The position numbers were made by a program, and so were the translations under genes. Positions 28,397 to 38,378 of a stretch of 64,000 bases of DNA are shown here, in pieces. The DNA is from an uncultured Porphyromonadaceae bacterium (GTDB taxonomy: Bacteria > Bacteroidota > Bacteroidia > Bacteroidales > Barnesiellaceae_A), in contig UQMR01000003.1 of assembly GCA_900542255.1 (NCBI GenBank), positions 1-64,000 on the forward strand, written 5' to 3'. Numbering within the stretch: the stretch's first letter is position 1; every line of letters begins with the position of its first letter. Below the pieces are notes generated by a model. The model was not told the DNA's origin, searched no databases, and was given only the letters and a program-made list of their open reading frames with translations.

Positions 28397-30928
28397 TCAC
28401 TCGGTCGGGGCCGAGGGCTCTATGCGATGCAGCTCTATCTTCCGGGTCTCGCTGTTGTAAGAGGCCCTTACGGTGTCGCCCTCTTTGACGGCGTCGTGCA
28501 AAATCATATCGGCCAGCTCATCCTCGATGTATCGTTGGATGGCGCGTTTGAGAGGCCTTGCGCCGAACTGTACGTCGTAGCCTTGCTCGGCAATGTAGAG
28601 TTTTGCCTCGTCGGTAATCTCCATGCCGATACCTTGTTGCTCTATCCGTTTGAAGAAGCTCTGCAACTCTATATCGATAATCTTGTATATCGCCTCCTTG
28701 TCGAGTTGGTCGAACATCACGATATCGTCTACGCGGTTCAGGAACTCGGGCGAGAAGGCTCTGTTCAATGCCTTTTGTATCACGTTGCGCGAAAATTCCT
28801 TTTCGTCGGTAGTATGTGTGGCATAGCCTATACCTTGCCCGAAATCTTTGAGTTGGCGCGTGCCTATGTTGGACGTCAAGATGATAATGGTATTCTTGAA
28901 GTCGACCTGTCGGCCCAAGCTGTCGGTGAGCCTGCCTTCGTCCATCACTTGCAGCAGTATGTTGAATACATCGGGGTGTGCCTTCTCTATCTCGTCGAGC
29001 AATACCACCGAGTAGGGCTTGCGCCGCACACGCTCGGTCAGCTGTCCGCCCTCCTCATAGCCTACATATCCCGGAGGTGCCCCTACAAGGCGCGAGACGG
29101 AGAATTTCTCCATGTATTCGCTCATGTCTATGCGTATAAGGGCATCTTTGCTGTCAAACATCAGTTCGGCAAGTTTCTTGGCAAGATGTGTCTTTCCCAC
29201 ACCGGTGGGGCCTAAGAACATAAACGTACCTATCGGCTTGTTGGGGTCTTTCAGTCCTATGCGGTTGCGTTGTATGGCTTTTACGACACGTTCTACGGCA
29301 CTGTCTTGCCCTACGACAATCTGTTTCAGTTCGTCGGCCATGTGCAGCAGGCGCGAATTTTCGCCCTCGGCAACTCGTTGTACGGGTATGCCGGTCATCA
29401 TGGCAACCACCTCTGCGACCTTTTCGGCATCTACCACCTCGCGATGCTCCGAGAGCTGTTGTTCCCAGCGTTGCTTGGCCTCTTCGAGCTGGCTCTGCAA
29501 TACGCGGCTCTTGTCGCGATAGCTGGCTGCCAGTTCGTAGTTCTGCGTGCTTACAGCTTTCAGTTTTGCCGCAGCAGCCTCCTCTATTTGCGCCTCATAC
29601 TCCTCTATCTCTTTGGGTACCACAATGTTGGTGATGTGTACCCGAGAGCCGGCCTCATCGAGCGCATCGATGGCCTTGTCGGGGAAGTTGCGGTCGCTTA
29701 CGTAGCGTCCTGTCAGTTTCACGCAGGCCTCTAAGGCATCGGGTGTGTAAGTGACATTGTGATGGCTTTCGTAGCGGTCTTTTATGTTGTATAGTATCTG
29801 CAACGTCTCTTCGGGAGTGGTGGGGTCGACCATGATTTTCTGGAAACGACGTTCCAGGGCACCGTCTTTCTCGATGCTTTTGCGGTACTCGTCGAGAGTG
29901 GTGGCTCCTATACACTGTATCTCGCCGCGGGCCAAGGCCGGTTTCAGCATATTGGCCGCATCGAGTGTGCCGGTAGCGCCGCCGGCCCCCACAATGGTGT
30001 GTATCTCGTCGATGAACAAGATGATGTTGGGGTTTTTCGTCAGCTCGTTGAGGATGGCTTTTACCCGCTCCTCGAATTGTCCGCGGTATTTCGTGCCGGC
30101 TACGATGGAGGCTACGTCGAGCGATATGACGCGCTTGTCAAACAACACGCGCGACACCTTCTTCTGTACGATACGCAGTGCCAGACCTTCGACGATGGCC
30201 GATTTGCCTACGCCCGGTTCGCCTATCAGTACGGGGTTGTTTTTCTTGCGGCGGCTCAGTACCTGTGCCAGCCGTTCTATCTCGCGTTCCCGCCCTACAA
30301 CGGGGTCTAACTTCCCCTCTTCGGCAGCGCGTGTCATGTCCGACCCGAAATTGTCGAGTACCGGCGTGTCGCTCCCGTGAGCAGTGGCAGTCTCTGTTGG
30401 CCGGCTTTTGCCCGAGGATGACGAGCGCGGTTCGTCCTCCTCCTCTTCCTCCTCGTCAAATCCGGCGCCCATGCGTGTGTCGGGCATGTCGGTATCCTGG
30501 TTATGATTTTTCAAAAAAGACATGACGCTTTCGTATGTTATATCGTTATCGTTGAGTATCCGTGCTGCTATCGACGATTTGTCTCTTAGTATCGCAAGCA
30601 GGATATGTTCGGTATCGGTCTCTTCGCTGTGCAGTATTCTCGATTCAAGCATGCTCATTTTCAGTATCTTGTCTGTTTTCTTACTGACAGTCAGTTCGCG
30701 AGGGTCCACATATTCGTTGTCTGCGGCAAGTTCTTTCTCTATGGCCTGCTTCAACGACCGGGGGTTAAGCCCGTGGGTCGTGATGGCTTCCATAGCCTTG
30801 CCTTCGCCGTCGCGAATGATGCCCAATAGCAGATGGTCGGGCAGGATGTCGTGATTTTGCAGCCGTACAGCCTCCTCGCGACTATATCCCAATACTGTTT
30901 TGGCATGATTTGAAAAAATTCTTTCCAT
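28397..30928 (-). CDS. clpC: ClpC-type AAA+ unfoldase
   Basis: Hsp100 protein that unfolds substrates for ClpP or for refolding. A double Clp N domain occupies residues 1-145. An unusual acidic and Ser/Thr-rich linker follows at about 150-190 (EEEEEEDE). AAA domain 1 has Walker A GEPGVGKS at 236-243. A short middle domain with a UVR-like segment ([20 protein letters not shown]) is near 425. AAA domain 2 has GPTGVGKT near 555. The loop after sensor DNIGT-type residues includes IGY, close to the IGF/VGF loop that docks ClpP. The 843-residue length and the short middle domain favour ClpC over ClpB. It has its own -7 box at 30972. Confidence 0.93.
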   Translation of the reverse strand: MERIFSNHAKTVLGYSREEAVRLQNHDILPDHLLLGIIRDGEGKAMEAITTHGLNPRSLKQAIEKELAADNEYVDPRELTVSKKTDKILKMSMLESRILHSEETDTEHILLAILRDKSSIAARILNDNDITYESVMSFLKNHNQDTDMPDTRMGAGFDEEEEEEDEPRSSSSGKSRPTETATAHGSDTPVLDNFGSDMTRAAEEGKLDPVVGREREIERLAQVLSRRKKNNPVLIGEPGVGKSAIVEGLALRIVQKKVSRVLFDKRVISLDVASIVAGTKYRGQFEERVKAILNELTKNPNIILFIDEIHTIVGAGGATGTLDAANMLKPALARGEIQCIGATTLDEYRKSIEKDGALERRFQKIMVDPTTPEETLQILYNIKDRYESHHNVTYTPDALEACVKLTGRYVSDRNFPDKAIDALDEAGSRVHITNIVVPKEIEEYEAQIEEAAAAKLKAVSTQNYELAASYRDKSRVLQSQLEEAKQRWEQQLSEHREVVDAEKVAEVVAMMTGIPVQRVAEGENSRLLHMADELKQIVVGQDSAVERVVKAIQRNRIGLKDPNKPIGTFMFLGPTGVGKTHLAKKLAELMFDSKDALIRIDMSEYMEKFSVSRLVGAPPGYVGYEEGGQLTERVRRKPYSVVLLDEIEKAHPDVFNILLQVMDEGRLTDSLGRQVDFKNTIIILTSNIGTRQLKDFGQGIGYATHTTDEKEFSRNVIQKALNRAFSPEFLNRVDDIVMFDQLDKEAIYKIIDIELQSFFKRIEQQGIGMEITDEAKLYIAEQGYDVQFGARPLKRAIQRYIEDELADMILHDAVKEGDTVRASYNSETRKIELHRIEPSAPTE

Positions 30929-30971
30929 ACAATCTGTTTCTCCTTAAAAATCTTCTCTATTCTCTTCGAGA

Positions 30972-30979
30972 CAAAGGTA
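30972..30979 (-). promoter_or_regulatory. clpC -7 box
   Basis: The complement is TACCTTTG, 43 bases upstream of the clpC start. Confidence 0.55.
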
Positions 30980-31110
30980 ATGGTTTTGTCCGAATATCAA
31001 TATACGATGTTTTTGCTCTTTACTCTTTATAAACAAATATTGTGCCGTTTTTTTTTCAGATAGTGTGATAAAAAACGGTAACGGGTGTCGCCGATTGGCT
31101 GAAAAATGGT

Positions 31111-31118
31111 TATCTTTG
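31111..31118 (+). promoter_or_regulatory. gyrA -7 box
   Basis: TATCTTTG lies 101 bases upstream of gyrA. It is divergent from the clpC promoter across about 130 AT-rich bases. Confidence 0.6.
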
Positions 31119-31219
31119 TACGCTATTGCGAGAGCCGCCCTGCCTTTCATGGGTAAAGGCTTCACTTCTTTGTGGCGCGACGCAAGTGCTATAATTATAA
31201 TGTAAAACTTAAACAAAAC

Positions 31220-33712
31220 ATGTTAGATCAGGATAAGATTATAAAGGTCAACATCGAGCAGGAGATGCAATCGTCCTATATCGACTATTCTATGTCGGTT
31301 ATCGTTGCGCGCGCATTGCCCGATGTACGTGATGGTCTCAAACCGGTTCACCGCCGTATTTTGTATGGGATGGAACGTCTCAACAACAACTACAACCAGC
31401 CTCATAAAAAATGCGCCCGTATTGTCGGTGAAGTTCTTGGTAAGTATCACCCTCACGGCGATTTATCGGTATATTTGGCATTGGCGCGTATGGCACAAGA
31501 CTGGTCGTTGCGTTACTGCCTGGTCGACGGTCACGGCAACTTCGGTTCGGTCGACGGCGACTCGCCGGCAGCCATGCGTTATACCGAGGCACGCCTCTCG
31601 CGTATAGCCGAGGAGATGTTGGCCGATATAAACAAACGTACGGTCGACTTCATACCCAACTTCGACAACACGCTCGAAGAGCCTGTCGTATTGCCCACCC
31701 GCATACCGCAACTGCTTATAAACGGAGCATCGGGTATTGCCGTAGGTATGGCTACCAACATGCCCCCTCATAACCTCGCAGAGTGTATCAATGCCTCTGT
31801 TGCCTTGATAGACAACAGCGAGCTCACGGTGAGCGAACTCATGCAATATGTAAAAGCTCCCGACTTCCCAACAGGTGCCACCATCTATGGCTATGCCGGC
31901 GTGAAAGAGGCATTCGAGACGGGTAGGGGACGCATTGTGGTACGTGCCAAGGCCGAGATAGAGAGCGATGGAAACAAGGAGTCTATCATTGTACACGAAA
32001 TACCTTACGGCGTCAACAAAGCCGAGTTGATCAAAGGCATTGCCGACCTTGTAGAGGAGAAACGTCTCGAAGGAATTTCCAATATCAACGACGAGAGCGA
32101 CCGCAACGGTATGCGTATCGTGATAGAAATCAAGCGCGACGCCAACGCCAACGTGGTGTTGAACAAGCTGTATAAGATGACTGCCATGCAATCCTCTTTC
32201 AGTGTCAACAACATCGCGCTTGTCAACGGCCGTCCCAAACTGCTCAATCTGAAACAACTCCTCGAAGCATTCATCGAGCATCGTCACGATGTGGTGATAC
32301 GTCGTACCAAGTACGATTTGGAAAAAGCTGAGGAGCGTGCGCACATACTCGAAGGCTTGATAATAGCCAGCGACAACATCGACGAGGTAATAGCCATTAT
32401 CCGTTCATCGCAAAGCGGCGAGGAGGCTCGCGGCCGGTTGATGGAGCGTTTTGCACTCACCGAGAAGCAGGCAAATGCCATCGTAGAGATGCGCCTGCGT
32501 CAGCTCACCGGTCTCGAACAAGACAAGCTCCATGCCGAGTATCGCCAGGTAGAAGATATGATACGTCGATTCAAGGAGATACTGGAAAATCACGACGTGT
32601 GCATGCAAGTCATCAAGGACGAGCTCATAGAGGTGCGCGATAAATATGGCGACGAGCGTCGTACCGATATCGTATATGTAGGCGAGGACTTCAATGCCGA
32701 AGATTTCTATGCCGATGATGAGATGATTATTACCATATCGCATCTCGGCTACATCAAGCGTACGCCCCTTACAGAGTTCCATGCCCAGAACCGCGGCGGG
32801 GTGGGTGCCAAGGGCAGTGATACGCGCGAAGAGGACTTCATCGAGTATATCTATCCGGCCTCGATGCACAATTACATGCTTTTCTTCACGCAGAAAGGCC
32901 GTTGCTATTGGCTCAAAGTATATGAGATACCCGAAGGGGCCAAGAACTCCAAGGGCCGTGCCATACAAAACCTGCTCAATATAGAGCCCGATGACAAGGT
33001 CAACGCATTCATCCGCGTGAAACAGCTGCAAAATCCCGAGTACAACACCACGCACTACCTCGTCTTCTGTACCCGCAACGGTACGATAAAGAAAACGCGC
33101 CTCGATGCCTATTCGCGTCCGCGGCAGAATGGTGTTAATGCCATCAATATTGTCGAGGGCGACCAAGTCATACAAGTGCGTCTTACCGATGGCAACAGCC
33201 ATATAGTGATGGCCAACCGTAACGGTCGCGCCATACAGTTCCACGAGAGTACCGTTCGCGAAATGGGACGTATCTCTACCGGCGTAAGAGGTATGACGCT
33301 CGATGGCGACGACGATGCAGTCGTTGGCATGATTATTGTCAATAACCTCAAAGAGGACACCATCATGGTCGTTTCGGAGCAAGGATACGGAAAACGCTCT
33401 ATTGCCGAAGACTACCGCATAACCAACCGGGGCGGCAAAGGCGTGAAGACCATGAATGTTACCGATAAGACCGGTAAACTGGTTGCCATAAAGAACGTGA
33501 CCGACAACAACGACTTGGTAATCATAAACAAATCGGGTATCACATTGCGTATGAAGGTGTCGGATGTGCGCGTTATGGGACGAGCCACACAAGGTGTAAA
33601 ACTCATAAATCTCGAAAAGCGCAACGACGAAATCGCTTCGGTATGCAAAGTCCTCTCTGAGACGACCGAAGACGACACAATCATTGGCGAAGACCCCGAA
33701 ACAGCAGAATAA
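31220..33712 (+). CDS. gyrA: DNA gyrase subunit A
   Basis: Cleavage-religation subunit of the type II topoisomerase that introduces negative supercoils. The ATG at 31220 ([16 protein letters not shown]) is chosen; the longer frame to 31172 reads through the promoter leader. The winged-helix region has the catalytic Tyr121 in [10 protein letters not shown]. The quinolone-resistance region reads [12 protein letters not shown], so Leu82 and Leu86 occupy the positions equivalent to E. coli Ser83 and Asp87. The C-terminal domain has six pinwheel-type repeats and a GyrA-box-like [10 protein letters not shown] near 535. The length of 830 residues is normal. A TPR gene follows 43 bases after the stop. 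Confidence 0.96.
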   Translation: MLDQDKIIKVNIEQEMQSSYIDYSMSVIVARALPDVRDGLKPVHRRILYGMERLNNNYNQPHKKCARIVGEVLGKYHPHGDLSVYLALARMAQDWSLRYCLVDGHGNFGSVDGDSPAAMRYTEARLSRIAEEMLADINKRTVDFIPNFDNTLEEPVVLPTRIPQLLINGASGIAVGMATNMPPHNLAECINASVALIDNSELTVSELMQYVKAPDFPTGATIYGYAGVKEAFETGRGRIVVRAKAEIESDGNKESIIVHEIPYGVNKAELIKGIADLVEEKRLEGISNINDESDRNGMRIVIEIKRDANANVVLNKLYKMTAMQSSFSVNNIALVNGRPKLLNLKQLLEAFIEHRHDVVIRRTKYDLEKAEERAHILEGLIIASDNIDEVIAIIRSSQSGEEARGRLMERFALTEKQANAIVEMRLRQLTGLEQDKLHAEYRQVEDMIRRFKEILENHDVCMQVIKDELIEVRDKYGDERRTDIVYVGEDFNAEDFYADDEMIITISHLGYIKRTPLTEFHAQNRGGVGAKGSDTREEDFIEYIYPASMHNYMLFFTQKGRCYWLKVYEIPEGAKNSKGRAIQNLLNIEPDDKVNAFIRVKQLQNPEYNTTHYLVFCTRNGTIKKTRLDAYSRPRQNGVNAINIVEGDQVIQVRLTDGNSHIVMANRNGRAIQFHESTVREMGRISTGVRGMTLDGDDDAVVGMIIVNNLKEDTIMVVSEQGYGKRSIAEDYRITNRGGKGVKTMNVTDKTGKLVAIKNVTDNNDLVIINKSGITLRMKVSDVRVMGRATQGVKLINLEKRNDEIASVCKVLSETTEDDTIIGEDPETAE

Positions 33713-33755
33713 TAAATCAATAAAATAAATTATAAACACTCAAAAATTACAGGTT

Positions 33756-35030
33756 ATGAGAAAAACATTGTTGACAGCTTCGCTGTTCCTCCTTGCTTTC
33801 TCTACGGCTTTTGCACAGAAAAGCCTTGTAAACAAGGCGTGGAGTCAAGCCAAAATGGAAGAGCCTAATTTCAAACAGGCTCGTGCCGACATCCAAGAAG
33901 CTCTTGCTAACGAAGAGACCTTCTCCGATGCCAAAACATGGTATGTTGCCGGTAACATTGAGCAACGCTTTTTCGATAAGGAAAACAGCCAGTTGCAATT
34001 GGGACTGAGCGCCAAAGAGAGCGAAATGTATAGTGCGCTTTCCAATGGGTATAAATACTACCTCAAAGCAGTTGCCCTCGATACTTTGCCCAACAAAAAA
34101 GGTAAAGTAAAACCCAAACACCTCAAAAACATACGTAAAGACCTGCTCTTGAATTCCGACGGTTATATACAGGGTGGTGTATACTACTTCAACCAAAAAG
34201 AGTACAAGAAGGCCTACGATATTTGGAACATCTTCTTGCAAATCCGTGACCTGCCTTTCATGGCAACCGAAGCTGATAAGATGCCGGCCGACTCGATATA
34301 TGCCATGTTGGAGTTCAACAGCGCATTGGCAGCTATCCAGACAGGCGACCATGATATGGCTATCGAAGCCCTCAACCGTGCCAAAGGCAACGGCTATTCG
34401 CAAAACGATGTATACAAATATTTGGTAAGCGAGTATGAGATAACCAAAGATACCGCCAACCTTATAGCTACCTTGCAAGAGGGTAACGAGCTCTTTAAGA
34501 ACGAAATGATAGAGGTGGAAAATCCCGATGGCACAACTTCGCAACAGAAAGAGACTTTTTATAGCTTGCGCTTGGTAAACCTTTATATCTTTACCAACCA
34601 ATATGAGAAGGCCCTTGGTACGATAGATGCCATTATTGCCAACGACCCCGAGAATCCCGAGTTGTGGAACGTGAAAGGTCAGCTCTACGAGACAGAAGGC
34701 AATATAGACGAGGCTATCAAATGCTTCGAGAAAGCCATCTCCTTGCGTCCCGAATTTGCTGCTGCATTGGGCAACTTAGGACGTATGTATTTCAATAGCG
34801 CTATCGAGAAGAACAACCGATTGAGCGAGTCTATCGTCAATACGGTCGACTTCAATAAGGCTCGCGAAGCAGAGGTTCTTCCCCTCTATCGCAAGGCTCT
34901 CCCGTACTACGAGAAAGCACATAGCCTCGACCCCCAAGAGCGTGAGTATATGGTAGCTCTGCGTGGTATATACTATAACCTCAACGATGCCGAGAATCTT
35001 ACGAAAATCGAGGCCGAAATGGGATATTGA
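33756..35030 (+). CDS. Secreted tetratricopeptide-repeat protein
   Basis: 424-residue protein with a signal peptide (MRKTLLTASLFLLAFSTAFAQ). Repeats of paired helices follow, most clearly around 285-345 (NPELWNVKGQLYETEGNIDEA, then AISLRPEFAAALGNLG) and at the C-terminus. No enzyme motif is seen. Proteins of this kind in Bacteroidales are periplasmic or outer-membrane associated scaffolds. It follows gyrA by 43 bases and a strong terminator comes 17 bases after its stop, so it may be read from the gyrA promoter. The function is unknown. Confidence 0.82.
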   Translation: MRKTLLTASLFLLAFSTAFAQKSLVNKAWSQAKMEEPNFKQARADIQEALANEETFSDAKTWYVAGNIEQRFFDKENSQLQLGLSAKESEMYSALSNGYKYYLKAVALDTLPNKKGKVKPKHLKNIRKDLLLNSDGYIQGGVYYFNQKEYKKAYDIWNIFLQIRDLPFMATEADKMPADSIYAMLEFNSALAAIQTGDHDMAIEALNRAKGNGYSQNDVYKYLVSEYEITKDTANLIATLQEGNELFKNEMIEVENPDGTTSQQKETFYSLRLVNLYIFTNQYEKALGTIDAIIANDPENPELWNVKGQLYETEGNIDEAIKCFEKAISLRPEFAAALGNLGRMYFNSAIEKNNRLSESIVNTVDFNKAREAEVLPLYRKALPYYEKAHSLDPQEREYMVALRGIYYNLNDAENLTKIEAEMGY

Positions 35031-35047
35031 TTTTCTCTCTCTCCGAT

Positions 35048-35094
35048 AAAAGAAAAGAGGATTGCCGATTTTCCGGCAATCCTCTTTTCTTTTT
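35048..35094 (+). terminator. Strong intrinsic terminator
   Basis: AAAAGAAAAGAGGATTGCCG pairs with CGGCAATCCTCTTTTCTTTT around a 6-base loop, with T-rich 3' and A-rich 5' arms. It could act in both directions. Confidence 0.9.
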
Positions 35095-35174
35095 ACTATT
35101 GGCTTATATATGCAGCTATTTTATTGGGGATGGCATGCTTTTCTGAAATAAATCCCTATATTTATGAATATAGG

Positions 35175-35250
35175 ATGCGGCTCGGCATAGACAAACCTTG
35201 AAAACTTCGTTTTCGTTTGTCTCTTCGCTCGCCTTTTCGTATCTTTGTTC
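35175..35250 (+). repeat. Single copy of a hairpin-promoter element related to the left-edge array
   Basis: The order GGCTCG, then a hairpin (AGACAAAC with GTTTGTCT, inner AAAA/TTTT pair around CTTCG), then cgCTCGCCTT and TATCTTTG (35240-35247) matches the 83-bp units at 1-249, though stem sequences differ. The -7 box here is intact. The next gene begins 204 bases later. In the 420-base gap 35031-35453 I see only this element and the terminator before it. Confidence 0.65.
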
Positions 35251-35453
35251 TTATTCCTTTTTCGATGGATTGGCCCGCCCTTTGTACTATCCGGACAAGG
35301 GGTGTTTGGCAAACCAATTCAGAAGGGAGTAAATGGGCAGTTGATAGATGGCAACCATAAATGGTGGTATAAATCTGAGATTATGAGCATGGCATAACAT
35401 GAAAAACCGTCTTTTGTAAAATAAAAAGAATATGCATCCTTAAAAACATAGTT

Positions 35454-36125
35454 ATGGAAACGACAATCAATTACAGAGAAGAACTCGAAAAAGCACGTGA
35501 AGCAGTAAAAGGTCTCAAACGGGACGGATGTGGCTCTACTATCGATGCTTATTGGGAGGTATGTTGTGGCGATGTCCTCGTTGCAGAGGAGAATCTGAGG
35601 GAACAGACCCGTGAATGGGAGAATTCCTCACTGGCCGAGGAGTTCCTCGATATAGCAACCTATCTCGAAGGGTACGACCACATGCTCGAACATCTCTATT
35701 CGGCGACGTCGAGAATGGTCGATACGATATTCGAGAGGCCCAGACTCAAACTGAGGTTATTGAACTTTGAGCTGATGGTGCTGCGACGCATCGAGGCGCA
35801 AACAGGGCATGATATGAGTATCAGCGATGATGTCTCGGATGAATTATCTTTCTACTACCGCAACATAAAATGTGCCGACAGCGGCGATTTTGAAAATATC
35901 GAACAACATGGCAGTTTGAAGCATGACCCGATAGAGTGGAGTGCCGAATATGAGCGCATCATCGATGAGGCCGAACAGAAAGTGGGCGAGCTTTTGTCTG
36001 ACGAGCCTCGCGGCATGGGATTCTGCTTCTTGTACTGGAATACAAAAGCGAATGTCTTGTCTGAGTATTATGGGATAGAGTGGCGCAGCCCTGCCATTAT
36101 GAACCCCGGTGTGATGTTTGATTGA
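35454..36125 (+). CDS. Hypothetical protein, no recognised domain
   Basis: 223-residue soluble acidic protein, no signal peptide or membrane segment. The N-terminal half is helical and charged (REELEKAREAVKGLKRDG). Residues about 145-223 end in a C-terminal segment of the form FCFLYWNTK, then YYGIEWRSPAIMNPGV. Cysteines at about 26, 37 and 38 are not in a metal motif. I do not recognise the family. It stands alone in a gene-poor stretch between a terminator and a minus-strand acetyltransferase, and the nearest promoter-like sequence is the repeated element at 35175-35250. Confidence 0.6.
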   Translation: METTINYREELEKAREAVKGLKRDGCGSTIDAYWEVCCGDVLVAEENLREQTREWENSSLAEEFLDIATYLEGYDHMLEHLYSATSRMVDTIFERPRLKLRLLNFELMVLRRIEAQTGHDMSISDDVSDELSFYYRNIKCADSGDFENIEQHGSLKHDPIEWSAEYERIIDEAEQKVGELLSDEPRGMGFCFLYWNTKANVLSEYYGIEWRSPAIMNPGVMFD

Positions 36126-36468
36126 GGTAGATTGGGACGTCTTGCCGCCTTTAAGCAATACATGCCGTGTGGGACTAAAATAATCTCTCTGACAAATCGC
36201 ATATATTCCTTTTGCTTTGTAAGCGGGTCCTTGCGATAGTTATGTCAGTCATATCCCACGGTAACCCTCGATACTCTTCCGTCCATTCATGCAAGGCCTG
36301 CCGCAGTTTGTGTGTAGGCCTCTGTCGCCATATTGGGATGAATAAAGAGTATCGGCAATATATGTCTGTCTCATTTGTCACGGCATCAGAGAGTCATTCT
36401 CTCTGGTGTTTCCGTTCCTGTTAGGGTCTCTGTGTAAGCATTTGGGCTGGCATAGCCTCCCCGGTAGC
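36126..36468. other. Intergenic, nothing recognised
   Basis: No credible gene. Short open frames on both strands have no family resemblance and no promoter box. There is no strong hairpin or tRNA. Confidence 0.6.
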
Positions 36469-36729
36469 CTACTCCTGTCGTTTGAGCCATGCTGCGGCAT
36501 ACGCGCAAGTAGCCTTCCGTTGCAATCCTTGGCTGTCGCCATATCTGTAAGCGGCTTCTACCAGGGCTGAGGCAATCCCTCTGCCACCTATCTCGCGTGG
36601 CACTATGGTGTGTGTAATATCTATCGCATTATTTGTTATGCAATACTCTACGTATGCCGTATAGCCATCTACGATGCTCTCGAAACGGCATTTCTCTTCG
36701 TGGTGTAAAATCTCGGGTTGCATGGTCAT
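36469..36729 (-). CDS. Small GNAT-like acetyltransferase (YjdJ type)
   Basis: 86-residue protein of the short Gcn5-related acetyltransferase family (Acetyltransf_CG, YjdJ-like). It shows the acetyl-CoA loop GGRGIASALVEAA near residues 50-62 and the C-terminal CAYAAAWLKRQ, which matches the family's CSYAxxWL ending. Substrate unknown. The start could also be the ATG six bases later (MQPEILHHE). It sits alone on the minus strand with no clear promoter: the nearest candidate, TAAAGATA on the plus strand around 36771, is one base off consensus. Confidence 0.8.
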   Translation of the reverse strand: MTMQPEILHHEEKCRFESIVDGYTAYVEYCITNNAIDITHTIVPREIGGRGIASALVEAAYRYGDSQGLQRKATCAYAAAWLKRQE

Positions 36730-37084
36730 GTATATTGGGCCTGCCGTGACGGCAGGGCTGTGACAGGGTGTAAAGATAATAAAAATGGGGCGTTGCTTTT
36801 ACAGTAAAAACGTATAATTCATATAATTGTTTGCAGCCCCCTGTCCTTGTGTTTCTCATGTGCATATCCGCTCTTATTTGGAGAGGGCGAGCGACGGACG
36901 TCGGGCGATTTTTCGGGTATATGATATTGCATATAATCGGTTTAGGGAAAAGAATCTGCTGCCCGTATGGGAATATTGTGTTTGGCAATCTGTCGGTAGA
37001 AAGCAGGTAAGATATATCTGTGCAACAAGATAGCGCAAGGCGGTTTTTATCGCCGTAATTTTATCAGTGCAGTGTTTGGGGGAT
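36730..37084. other. Intergenic, nothing recognised
   Basis: AT-rich upstream half and mixed downstream half. I see no gene, tRNA or repeat apart from the tRNA terminator that begins at 37085. Confidence 0.55.
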
Positions 37085-37118
37085 AAAAAAAGAGCAGCTT
37101 CGATTCGCTACTCTTTTT
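37085..37118 (-). terminator. Terminator of tRNA-Lys
   Basis: Minus-strand GAAAAAGAGTAGC and GCTGCTCTTTTTTT form a stem with one mismatch and a 3' T-run, about 50 bases past the tRNA end. Confidence 0.75.
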
Positions 37119-37166
37119 CAACTTCCTAATTTTGGGTGTTTTATGCTTGAAAACTACTCTTTTCCT

Positions 37167-37242
37167 TGGTGACCCCGGAGGGGCTCGAACCCTCGACCCA
37201 ATGATTAAGAGTCATTTGCTCTACCAACTGAGCTACGGAGTC
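37167..37242 (-). tRNA. tRNA-Lys (anticodon CTT)
   Basis: 76 bases including an encoded CCA. The acceptor arm is GACTCCG with CGGGGTC (one G-T pair). The D arm is GCTC with GAGC. The anticodon stem is AATGA with TCATT around the loop CTCTTAA, giving anticodon CTT. The T arm is GAGGG with CCCTC around TTCGAGC, and the discriminator is A. The cloverleaf is complete. Confidence 0.97.
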
Positions 37243-37266
37243 ATACCTTTTTCGGTATTGCGGTTG

Positions 37267-37298
37267 CAAAGGTAATGCCTTTTATTGTGATATGCAAA
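37267..37298 (-). promoter_or_regulatory. tRNA-Lys promoter
   Basis: The minus strand has TTTG (37298-37295), 20 bases, then TACCTTTG (37274-37267). This is a consensus Bacteroidota promoter just upstream of the tRNA. Confidence 0.75.
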
Positions 37299-37334
37299 TT
37301 TTTTCGCAAAAATTTATATGCTGTCGCATTTTCT

Positions 37335-38141
37335 TTATTTCTCGAAGTTGTAAAGCTCCGATGCGTGGTTGCGCGCCAGCGTAGCGAGCTGCACATCTTT
37401 TCCCACCCTGATGCCTTCGTTATACAGTCGTCCCTCTACGGTTTTATAGGCAAGTTGCGGATGATTGTTGTCTAGGCTCAGATGGCACAAGAAGATGTGT
37501 GTGAGAGCGGGTGTGTAGTGTGTGGCAAGGAACTCGGCTGTTTCGGCGTTGTCCATGTGTCCGCAAGGGGCTACGATGCGTCGTTTCAGGTGTAGGGGGT
37601 AGGGGCCATTCTGCAACATGGTGGCATCGTAGTTGGCCTCTATCACCAGATAGTTGGCTTGCGTGATGTATCGGGCTGCTGTCTCTGTGATGTGCCCCAT
37701 GTCGGTAGCAAGTACAAAAGTGTGGTCGCCATAGCGCAGGCGGTAGCCCACATTGTCAGAACCGTCGTGCGGCACCTCGAATGCTGTCAGCTCAAAATCG
37801 CGTATCAAAAAAGGTACCTCTTTTACGATTTCGCGGTGTGCGCTGTATATCTTGTCGGTCATGCAGTAGTTGCGGTTCATTCCCGCCATGATGGCAGCCG
37901 TGGTATATACGGGTATCCCTATTTTTTCGCCCAGGCTTCCGGCGGCCTTTATGTGGTCGGCGTGGTCGTGCGTGATGCACAGAGCCACGATTTTTTCCAT
38001 AGGGATATTGTTGTCTTTCAGTGCCTTCTTGATGCTTCTTGCCGAGATGCCGGCATCTATCAATATGCCGTAGTCATCTGTGCCCACGTAGCAGCAGTTG
38101 CCGCTGCTGCCGCTTGCTAAGCTCATATATTGCAGTAACAT
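37335..38141 (-). CDS. MBL-fold metallohydrolase (WalJ/YycJ-like)
   Basis: 268-residue cytoplasmic metallo-beta-lactamase-fold protein. The zinc motif is THDHADH near residue 58. Further ligands are expected from FEVPHDGSDNVGY near 118, an Asp in LATDMGH near 147, and the late CGHMDNAET and FLCHLSLDNNHP segments near 193 and 218. It resembles the WalJ/YycJ group of DNA-damage or cell-wall-linked MBL proteins, whose substrate is not known with certainty. It has its own promoter box and ends 92 bases before the tRNA. Confidence 0.88.
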   Translation of the reverse strand: MLLQYMSLASGSSGNCCYVGTDDYGILIDAGISARSIKKALKDNNIPMEKIVALCITHDHADHIKAAGSLGEKIGIPVYTTAAIMAGMNRNYCMTDKIYSAHREIVKEVPFLIRDFELTAFEVPHDGSDNVGYRLRYGDHTFVLATDMGHITETAARYITQANYLVIEANYDATMLQNGPYPLHLKRRIVAPCGHMDNAETAEFLATHYTPALTHIFLCHLSLDNNHPQLAYKTVEGRLYNEGIRVGKDVQLATLARNHASELYNFEK

Positions 38142-38163
38142 GGTCGTTCCTTTTAAGAGTGTG

Positions 38164-38171
38164 CAAAGATA
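38164..38171 (-). promoter_or_regulatory. -7 box of the MBL gene
   Basis: The complement is TATCTTTG, 22 bases upstream of the start. The remaining 200 bases up to the methyltransferase stop hold nothing I recognise. Confidence 0.55.
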
Positions 38172-38378
38172 CGTTTTTTATGGCTATTTTCTTGCATATA
38201 GGCAGCCATATTTCACTTGCAGAACGACTATTTTGTCGGACGGCTTATGTGGTAGTTATATCGCTTTCTGTTGCTTGTGCCGGTAGGGTGGCGGATATGG
38301 ATTCTCTGTGCCGGTGTGTATGCGGCTCTATCTTATTGTTCCGAAGCAACAGCGCATCCTGCTTCGCTATATCTCTAT

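Noticed and set aside
32405..33739. 444-codon antisense frame over the gyrA C-terminal region
   Set aside because: It overlaps the GyrA pinwheel repeats, with no promoter and no homology visible.
35300..35453. Possible riboswitch in the leader of the orphan gene
   Set aside because: No conserved riboswitch core or strong hairpin is visible between the repeat element and the start codon.
36175..36424. Short open frames on both strands between the orphan gene and the acetyltransferase
   Set aside because: They overlap one another, show no promoter and no family features, and are shorter than 70 codons.
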